This document shows, piece after piece, positions 56,381-64,000 of a stretch of 64,000 nt of DNA; the first letter of the stretch is position 1, and every line of letters starts with the position of its first letter. The stretch is from NCBI GenBank assembly GCA_022315425.1, contig JAIUPT010000044.1, positions 21,851-85,850 of the forward strand, written 5' to 3'. The notes beneath the pieces were generated by a model. It worked only from the letters and a program-made list of their open reading frames with translations, searched no databases and was not told where the DNA came from. The translations under genes were made by a program, and so were the position numbers. The DNA is from Pseudevernia furfuracea. Its lineage: Eukaryota; Ascomycota; Lecanoromycetes; Lecanorales; Parmeliaceae.

Positions 56381-59300
56381 GGAAGCCGAGCGACATGACG
56401 GGCTGTCGAACGGAAGTCGTCTCCCGGACCAGAATTTCAGTGCAGGGGCCGACGCCTACTACCACCACCCCCCACTCCAGCAGCATGGCAGCCAAGAGAC
56501 GAGGCAGTATCACACAGCTCCTCAGATGCATACCGATAGTGCCTACTCACGTCAATCTTCCTTCGAGGCTCCCTCAGAGCAAGCCTCTTATGTTGCACCA
56601 CCCCAACCTGCCCCAACTGCAAGAAAGCAGAGTCAGAGGCAGCGATCAGGCAACCTATCAATGCTGCGTGTAAGTCTCCCACGCATTCTTACTGCTTCTG
56701 CAACTACCTGGCCCATGGTTGCACATTCACAAACAGCTTTTGTGTGCCGGTGTAAGCTTATATCAGCTTGTTGACATGTCCTCCCGCCTTTGCAGGTGCC
56801 TCCCAAGATAGCAGACAAGTATGTCAACCTTCTAGTCGTTGGCGAGAGCGGCCTAGGCAAGAACCACTTTCATCCGCAACTGCTTTGCTGACCTTTTAAA
56901 CGAGGACTTTGAACTGCTGGATGCTTCCTGGGGCTCCATGACTGAATTCAAAGACAGCCCCTCAGTCTTCTGTACTCACCTACCTGCCATCGAGGTGCCT
57001 GAAGCTCTCATTCGTCTGCGCTACTCTGTCCAAGATGTCCCAGGGTATCTACTGCTGCTATCTGGACTCATATTAGCACGACTGATTTGAACTTGACATG
57101 ATGCACATCCATGCAGCTGCGTATTTAAACAGTGCTCTGCTGACAGCACTTTAGATGCATCTTGCTGCATGTGCTGCAATGTATGGTACAGACTACAGGC
57201 AACAGGTGCACCGGCAACAACGTGATCACTTGATGACCAGGCCTCTGTGGACTGGTCACGTGCACACACCCTTATGGTCATGCACACACTCGCACAGTCA
57301 GGCTGTGTGCATGGCTTAGCACGTTTCACATGCGCCATCGCAAGGAATTGCACTCACCGTCCTGCCCAATGCAACTGTCCTGCTCAAAATCTTTCTCTAA
57401 TCGACTGCCTTGCTCATACAGGTACGGTGATGACATGGCATATGAAAACAGTGACAGCTATGTCAGCGAAATTTTGGCCCTGGTTCGGCAGCAGAACATC
57501 CACCAGTGCAATGAGACTCAGGGCATTCTCCTGGAGGAGCTTGAGTTCAAGCACATGTATGATGCATGCATCTACTTCATCAGCCCTCACCAACTCAAGC
57601 CTCACGACCTCAAGTTCATGGCCAGCATTAGTAAGGTGGTGCCAGTCATCCCTGTCATTGCCAAGGCTGACTGCATGACAACTGAGGAGCGTCAGAGCTT
57701 CAGGAACCACATCAATGCCTCTCTTGCAAAGCCCAACTACTCATCAGGTATCCTGCTGACTCAGCCCCTATTGTGCTGAAATTTGGGGTCGTGAACACTT
57801 TGCGACCCCATGTGTTGGCCGGTGGTATCTGCATCTATCAACAAGTAGTGTGAGTTGAGCTGCCGTTATGCGTGTGCATATTTGTATCACCTACTGCAGA
57901 AGCTTGTGTTGCATGCAAGGTATGCATTATGCGTTGCGCATTGACGATCTGACAGGCATCTATACAAACCAGACAATAGCTAAGTGCAGGACAGGAGACT
58001 GATGTACTTGCTGGTGAACACCAGCTCCTTTCAATCCCAAACGTCTCTTTTAGTTCAGAAACGTCATCCCTACACTGGAAGTCTAAAGTCAGAAGCGTCT
58101 TGGCACAGGAAAAACGCGTTTATACATTGTGGAGATGGGTCAGCTATTAGCACTTGCAGCAAGCATTTGGTGCATGCACTGTCATAAGATGTTTGCTAAA
58201 TGCAGCTGAGGGCACGTCAGAAGCTATTGAGGTGTTCAAGTTCCCTGAGGAGGTGATTGAGGCAGCTGAGGCTGCTGGCAACCCGCTTCCTTTTGCTGTG
58301 GTGGGCAGTAGGGAGACTGACGATGTAGAAGGGGATGACATGCCCTTGCGCCACTACCCTTGGGGGCACCTGCCTGCCTTTGAGGAAGGAGCACTCTGAT
58401 GCTGTTTTCTTCAGGTACTTGATGCAATCTGACTACACATATCTGCATCAACAATGGGCTGGCTTGAGCTTATCAAAAGTTGTCAGAATGTTTTTTGGTA
58501 TGCCATTGGCAAGGCATGTGTCCTGTGCGTGTCGTGCCATGTCACTCGTTATTATGCGAATGCAGACAACGCTCAGTAGCATGACGTTACAGAGGCAAAT
58601 CGATGTAGGCAAGTTTCATCAGGGTAATCCTTGAATGGTCTCCACATTTCTCAGTTGGATTTTGGGCCGTAAATGAGCAAGTTCTCTAGGAAAAGCGATG
58701 TTGCTGTATCCCCATGAGCTTTGCTATCAATGTGCATAAGGACTTAGCAGCAGAAGAAGAAATGCATGCGTCAGTGTTTTGACTGCACTGCAATGGTCCG
58801 CCGCCGCATTGTCATGCTGTTGCTTGGAGGCTATGCATCTGCAGGCATTTCCGAAGTCATACCTTGAGCCTGAATCATACATTGAGCCATGGCTCATACA
58901 TTGAACATGGCTCATACCTTGAGCATGGCTCACACCTTGAGCATGGATCATGCATCGATTGCACCCGTGCACGCTGATGCACCTTCATGGCCATGCTGTT
59001 GACCTGTGATGCTGACTGCTGCAGGAAGACTGTGTTGGAGTATGGGTTTCACGCCCTGAGAGAGGAGAAGAAAGCGCGCTACATTGCCTCCGAGACTCTC
59101 TGCTGCAAGCTGACAAGCAGCAGGAGCAGTCCCAGCAGCAGAAGCAAGAGAAGCTGCAACACCAGCAGCAGCAGGATGCAGTGCCAGACAGGCTGAAGAA
59201 GATGCGTACCATGCCACAGCAGCAGGTTGAGCTGGCATCGTCGGGCTAGGAAGAACAAGCAGCAAGTCTTCTTCAGTGAGTCAGCAGAGTAGCATTCCTA

Positions 59301-59411
59301 GACTACTCCCAGGGTCTTGTGCCTCCCACTCCCAGCAAGAAAACCTATGAGGAGTATAACAAAAAGGACACCAACTTCTTTGGGCTGAAGAAGAAGGACA
59401 GGTCATATTAA
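56381..59411 (+). CDS. Septin GTPase
   Basis: Septins are filament-forming GTPases of the cortex and division site. Exons: 56381-56669, 56796-57044, 57422-57747, about 58204-58413, about 59024-59220 and about 59300-59411. The N-terminus is polar and Ser/Gln/His-rich. The GTPase domain opens VPPKIADKYVNLLVVGESGL with the P-loop GESGLGK(T); an extra A near 56862 breaks the frame there, and the next residues would be TFIRNCFADLL. G3 is DVPGYGDD, split across an intron. Further blocks are NETQGILLEELEFKHMYDAC, HQLKPHDLKFMASISKVVPV and G4 AKAD. Later come FKFPEEVIEAAEAAG, PFAVVGSRETDDVEGDD and YPWG; a second extra base near 58389 precedes EHSDAVFF. The Gln-rich C-terminus is coiled-coil-like, ending TNFFGLKKKDRSY. 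An ATG at 56363 is an alternative start. Confidence 0.85.
58859..58949. repeat. 18-bp minisatellite in a septin intron
   Basis: Five imperfect units of ATACCTTGAGCATGGCTC (variants ATACATTGAACATGGCTC and ACACCTTGAGCATGGATC). They lie between the septin exons near 58.4 and 59.0 kb. No coding role is apparent. Confidence 0.85.
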
Positions 59412-60061
59412 CGTGGGTAAATCAGAAGCAGAAAGACTGGCAGTACCTATACATACAGCTATCTTGAGGGCAGTGGCTGGTTTGTACAGTGGCCAGTCCT
59501 ACACTGTACAGATGCACAAAATGCATTTCTGGTCACACATCTGATTGGTATAGTCTGAGATATGGGGAGCCCATCCTTTGGACGATGATGTACAACCCTA
59601 AGTCTTATACGTGGAGCCAGCCTTTCTTGCTCTCATGCAATTGTTGTGATCATGCAACAACCATCACACCACAGGCATAACACTAACCCTTGGCAATTTG
59701 AACCCTTCTTAGCTATCCTTCACCTGGTTTTGTTGCAAGACATGACAATACTGAACATGAGCTGGTCTAGTATGCCTTGTAGCTTTTCTTACGGTAAAGT
59801 ACCTCTGATCTGAATGCCAACTACCTTGAGCGAATTGAACCCTTGTTAGCTTTTCATTCCTTTGTATCTCGGCGCGTCTTTGTCTACATTCAAATGCCAC
59901 TCTTATCCCCTGCAGGTTGCGACCTTCTAAGCTTCAAATTTGTTTGTGCTTCTACAAGACTAACGGTCAAAATGATCTCGCTTTCGGCTTGCCACCAGCT
60001 TTAACACTGTTGAACGCTGTGTAATACCTCATGGCATCTTTGCCCGGTATACCATGTACAA
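59412..60061. other. 3' flank of septin; no gene seen
   Basis: About 650 bases of moderately A+T-rich sequence. Two stretches near 59690-59710 and 59820-59850 resemble each other (CCTTGGCAATTTGAACCCTT and CCTTGAGCGAATTGAACCCTT, both followed by CTTAGCT- or GTTAGCTT-like sequence), a weak direct repeat. No supported reading frame. Confidence 0.45.
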
Positions 60062-60148
60062 CTTGTGCTTGTATCATGGCAATGTACAGACTAGTCAGGA
60101 CCTGTCTTGACCTGACTAGTCTGAACATTGCCATGGTACAAGCACAAG
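60062..60148. repeat. 38-bp foldback (inverted repeat with 11-base loop)
   Basis: The left arm 60062-60099 begins CTTGTGCTTGTATCATGGCA and ends GACTAGTCAGG. The right arm 60111-60148 is its reverse complement at 36 of 38 positions, with the loop ACCTGTCTTGA between. Part of the loop sequence is repeated in inverse just beyond the right arm (CAAGACAGGTCAAG). In RNA it would form a long stable hairpin. Confidence 0.92.
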
Positions 60149-61369
60149 ACAGGTCAAGCCGCAATGCAACAAACTAATACTCCATAGTCCAAGGTTAAAC
60201 AGCACCCAAATGCAAAGCCGCTCATGGGACATTTGCACTTTTGAATGATGACACATTGAGCTCCAGAGGCAGAGGCTGCACGGTCTGTGTGCTCAGGCTT
60301 ACACAGAACTTTGGGCTGAAAATCACTGAGACAACAGTCCAAAGCGCTGACCTATGCAAGACCACTTTTCACAAAACCCAGTGTGGTCCTAGTGTAGCCA
60401 GACCTGTGCTTGAGGAACATGACTGTTAAACAGCTGGTTGATTTGGTGTGTTGCTACAAGACACTCCATGATGGTGATCTACGCTGCTTGCCAGCAGTGC
60501 TTCTAGAAGTTGATCTTCTAGGCTTTTGCGCAGCAGCAGCAGCTCTTGCAGCCGGTGTTTGCCGCCCGGCCTCCTCCACCAGTGCCGCGCTTGCCAGCAC
60601 CCTTCCTGCCTGAAGACGACCCCCCAGCAGCCCTGCTTGCCAGGGGGGGGGTCGGGGAAGACCGCCGCTGGGCTGCCTGCCGCCTGCGAGATGGCTGCGC
60701 ACTTCTTCTTGCTTCAGCTGGTGCTGGCAACGCCTCCTGTTCCTCCTTTTAAGCTACTGAGTCGCAAACACACTTCATGCTGCAGCGCATGGTGAACTGC
60801 GCTGACAACGCAGCGGCTTGCATCAGCAGACTGTCACAGCAACAAGCATCATGGCAATGTGTCTGCATTGCTCAGAGCCGCAGTATGTTTGGCGCAATCG
60901 GCCCTAGACTGCATGGCATGTGACAAGCTTGTAAGCTACTGAGTTTCAAATCTGTTAAAACACACCCCATTCAAGTTTGCACTTATCCACATCAGAGCAA
61001 TATGTCGATGACAATGGCTAGGTACTCAAGAAAGTTCAACAATGGGCTACTAGTAATTGCCGTGTGCTGCATATTGGTTATGGAGTATGCATGTACAGCC
61101 CCTTGAACCACCATGACTGCAACCTAGACACAAATCAGCCTTTTTTCATGCAGCTGCCAGCTCATTTTGTTGGGGTGAGTGCTGTAGACACTTGCGCGCT
61201 GCTTGCGCCTCAGAAGAGTGTAACTCATGCACAGTAACTGCAAGTGTAGCCTTGTGCCAAAATAATATGCAATTCACACACAAGCAGCTGATGTGATTGC
61301 AATGCTATGACTCATGCATAATGCATTCATATAGCAAGGAGTCTTCTTTTGAGTATCATAAGCAAAGGT
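60149..61369. other. Intergenic; one Pro/Ala-rich open stretch
   Basis: At about 60530-60760 both strands are open and GC-rich. The plus frame reads Pro-rich sequence (FAARPPPPVPRLPAPFLPED) and the minus frame Arg/Ser-rich sequence. A G-run (GGGGGGG) lies at 60644-60650. It could be an isolated exon of an unidentified gene; I cannot choose the strand. The rest shows no supported feature. Confidence 0.35.
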
Positions 61370-63420
61370 ACCTTTGTTTCTCTTGGCTCGCAACTTGCCC
61401 ACCATCCTTGACATACTTGGCCACTGGCTGCTTTTTGTCTTTCCTATCCTGATCCATGGCAGCAGCTATGGTGTCAGAAGACACTTGACGCTCTGCAGCT
61501 TGCAGCTCAATTGTCTTCAAGATGCCATTGAACTCATGGAACCTTGGCGCATGTGTTTCCTCCTCAGCCTTTGCATTTCCATCAAAAGATGTTCATTGCT
61601 CAAGGCATCACCATGCATAGCAATCTTGCATAGCTGCTGAAGGCTCTGAAATGTTCTCAGCTCTGGGAATGGCCTCTTCTTCTTGGGCTGTGCAGCATCA
61701 AACTGCCCAGTCTGACCCTGAGCGACACTGTCAGATGCTCCAGCTGCTGCAGCAGCATTTTGGCTGTAAACCGGCAGTCCTTGATAGACTTGGACAGTTG
61801 CGCTGCCACCATAACGCAGCTGCTGGGATGCCTGTGCAGCAGCCAGCTTCTTGGCAGGTCATGCTGAAGGTGGAGCAATGGGGATGGTGCCAACACCAGC
61901 TTGTGAATGTATGCCCATGCTCCTCTGACATCCTGCAGAGCTGGCGGTGGTCGCAAATGGTGCAATGGGGATGTGATCAGCTCAGCAAAAGGCGCTGACA
62001 AAGGATGAGTCGCAGCCTGAGCAACTGTGTCTGTGCCCAAGCCTAAGTCATCATGTGCTACAGCTGGAGAGCTGCTCCATTCTCTGGCGTTTGGCCAAGG
62101 CGCGGTGATTGCCTGCAGCTGTTGAGCTGGCAGTGGGCAGCTGTTGACGCTGGCAATGGCAGCTGTTGAGCTGGCTGTGGCAGCTGTTGAGCTGGCGGTG
62201 GCAGCTGTTGAGCCCAGAAGTTGTTCAGGCTGCTGAGGCAGATGCTGAGCAAGACTTGGCAGCTGCTGAGGAGGCTGTTTGCCTGATGGAAGCTTGCAGC
62301 TGCTGTTGCAAGGATGTGGCAGCTGACCAAGTCTGTGACTCCAGCTGTTCACCAGACCCATGTTGCATGAGTAAGAAGCTGTTGAGCAGCCTGAAATTGC
62401 AGGCCGCTGAGGAAGTGTGATCTCCTGACGTTGAATGGCAGTGAATCAGCATGTTGATTCATTCATATAGGAGCTGACTCAGGCGACCTGCTGCTGTGGC
62501 TGTATGGACATGGGCAGTTTGGATCTGCGCTGAACTGAGGGCTGTGGCAGCAATGAGCGATGGCGAGTTTGTTGCAGCTGATCAACATACTCCAACAGCT
62601 TATCAGCAATCTCCTCATGCACATCACCAGCAGTAGAAGCTGGCAGCAAGCTCTCCAGTTGCTGACTGCTGGGAAGGACAGCACAGATGGACCCACCAGC
62701 TGCAGCTGTGACTAGACCTGGTTTGCACAGATGGATCCCGAAACTGCACATCAGCTTCTACCCAATCCTTGGGCCCGCAAGACCAGCAGGCATATGCTCT
62801 GCATGGCAATGTCAATGCTGTGAATTTTGCAACAGAAGGGTTCCAGGCACATTTGATAGAACCACAAAGTTGCAGGTATCAAAGCAGATATGTCACTGTA
62901 CAGTTTTGGCAACAGCAACCAGAAGCAGATGAGATATTGGCAGCTTTGCAGTTTGAGCCAGGATGACTGTGTTACAGAAGTGTCTAAAACAGCATAGCAG
63001 CCAATTAGACTTGTCTTGAGGCAAGTTGCCACCTGCATCCGTCTCATCATCTTCTGCTCCTTGTGCTCCACTGTCGCTCTCTCTCTGTCAGCTCTCTCTC
63101 TGTCAGCTCTCTCTCTGTCTGCAATCTCAAGCACTCCCCCCAACTCACTGTGCTGAGCCTCCTGGTCTTGCACCAGACTGCTGCTGGCTGAGCTAGCTGC
63201 ATAGCGTCTCATGGCAGGTGGCATCAAGAACATCACGCTCTCTGGCGAGACAGCACAGCCTCCACAACATCAAGCAGCAAACTTTCGAAGTTGAGCATGC
63301 CGCTCCGCCATCAAGTAGGGCCGAAAAGGATTGAAGTATCCAGCAGCATGCTTGGCGCTGGTGCTGCCTCTTCTACCAGCCCTGCAGAGTAACAGCTCAA
63401 GCTGGGGTCTGCTGTTTGTA
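61370..63420 (-). CDS. Gln/Ala/Pro-rich uncharacterised protein
   Basis: Family not recognised. From about 63370 down the minus strand: GYFNPFRPYLMAERHAQLRK and FAA; then MFLMPPAMRRYAASSASSSL and EHKEQKMMRRMQ around three DRERA units (63060-63120); then an exon near 62700-62480 with GDVHEEIADKLLEYVDQLQQ; then Gln/Pro-rich sequence near 62330-62100; and a clear exon 61870-61380 with AAAQASQQLRYGGSATVQVY, QPKKKRPFPELRTFQSLQQL, ALSNEHLLMEMQRLRRKHMR and, after a one-base shift near 61535, FHEFNGILKTIELQAAERQV. Low complexity next to charged helices, with a basic KKKRP patch that could be a nuclear signal, suggests a transcriptional cofactor, but that is only inference. The gene may extend beyond 61.37 kb. 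Confidence 0.45.
63055..63122 (-). repeat. CT-rich tandem repeat encoding DRERA units
   Basis: Three copies of TCTCTCTCTGTCAGC in tandem (15 bases each, in frame) encode repeated DRERA on the minus strand. The period is a multiple of three, so changes in copy number would lengthen or shorten the charged helix without shifting the frame. Confidence 0.75.
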
Positions 63421-64000
63421 AAAAGTTAGTAGCACTGCAACTGATTTGCATAGAACAGGATGTACAACACATCTCTATAAATGAGAGAACCCAAATTGGC
63501 GTGTCTTATTTAACTGCAAATCTCAATAGCAGAGTCTTAAAAGGAAGTTTCCTAAACATGTTTTGTGTACAATTGTGACTAGGTAAGCATGTGTAAGCAG
63601 CATTTTGATGTCTGAACATCATGACTGGCACAGGATTACACCCCAGCGCTGCTACACTCATGGCAACCAGCAGCCATGGATTCAGCATAGCAGAATAATA
63701 ACACTGACCTGAATACTGATGATGTGTGATAGCACAGAAAGTCGTGGTCAGGAGCACCAAGACATGCCTCCTGCCATCCACTGGATGACCACCCTAGCCA
63801 GGCATTCAGGTTTCTATGGTGCAGCATGCATGGAAGGCTTGCAGCAGCTCCAAGCCTTTGATAGCCTGCTCCCATGCACCTTGGCCGACGACATGAACCA
63901 CAAGTGGTAACTTAGACCCAGAGAAATATCAGCTCTGGGGTGTTTGCGACACCACTGAGAAAACGCTCATAGCCGAACATGTGCAGCTCATTTGTGGCAG
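63421..64000. other. Window edge; no confident feature
   Basis: About 580 bases at the end of the window. A plus-strand frame (63719-63910) contains FYGAACMEGLQQLQAFDSLL and could be an exon of a gene continuing beyond the window, but there is no domain. This region should also contain the promoter of the minus-strand gene to the left. Confidence 0.35.

Noticed and set aside
60530..60760. GC-rich Pro-rich/Arg-rich frames on both strands as a gene
   Set aside because: Both strands are equally open, neither has splice or domain support, so no CDS is called.
61657..62361. 234-codon minus-strand ORF, one of the longest single frames near the window end
   Set aside because: Over its distal half another frame of the same strand reads far more natural protein (AAAQASQQLRYGGSATVQVY to KKKRPFPELRTFQ), so this frame is at least partly a shadow.

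Overview
The window is nuclear eukaryotic DNA. Coding regions are split into short exons by GT...AG introns of about 80-500 bases with TGCAG-type acceptors. There are no bacterial operons, and I found no tRNA, rRNA or CRISPR array. A septin, a ZIP-type metal transporter with a plastid-type N-terminus, an elongin-A-like protein and ribosomal protein SA point to a green alga (Chlorophyta, perhaps Trebouxiophyceae). Septins occur in chlorophytes but not in land plants. The lineage is an inference, not a measurement.

Layout. 0.8-11.1 kb (+): ankyrin repeats, helical/coiled-coil exons, a Ser/Thr protein kinase domain and an RZ-type zinc finger lie in order on one strand and may be one very large protein. 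11.1-12.6 kb (-): ribosomal protein SA/RPS0, tail-to-tail with the previous gene and head-to-head with the next. 12.8-15.4 kb (+): PH-domain protein. 15.9-22.6 kb (-): GT1 (UDP-sugar) glycosyltransferase apparently fused to an FkbM-family methyltransferase. 24.4-26.2 kb (+): elongin-A-like protein. 26.7-29.0 kb (+): ZIP metal transporter. 29.9-32.1 kb (-): TMEM186-like membrane protein and a 39-residue one-helix membrane ORF. 32.9-50.9 kb (+): a long series of exons, first beta-propeller-like, then helical, then disordered with SRQxS repeats; this is one giant gene or several. 51.6-55.1 kb (-): decayed mobile-element remains including the C-terminal part of a PIF1-like helicase. 56.4-59.4 kb (+): septin. 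61.4-63.4 kb (-): Gln/Ala/Pro-rich uncharacterised protein.

Several conserved genes carry isolated one-base insertions or deletions, mostly in homopolymers, although the protein continues cleanly on both sides (RPSA three times, septin twice, the kinase, both halves of the glycosyltransferase/methyltransferase). I read these mainly as assembly errors from noisy long reads, so exon boundaries below are approximate. The PIF1 element differs: it has several stops and deletions and is probably truly dead.

The most interesting candidates are the ankyrin/kinase/RZ-finger architecture, the GT1-FkbM fusion, a 38-bp minisatellite in the kinase/RZ gene, a 38-bp foldback near 60.1 kb, and a dispersed repeat family whose copies differ in internal orientation.
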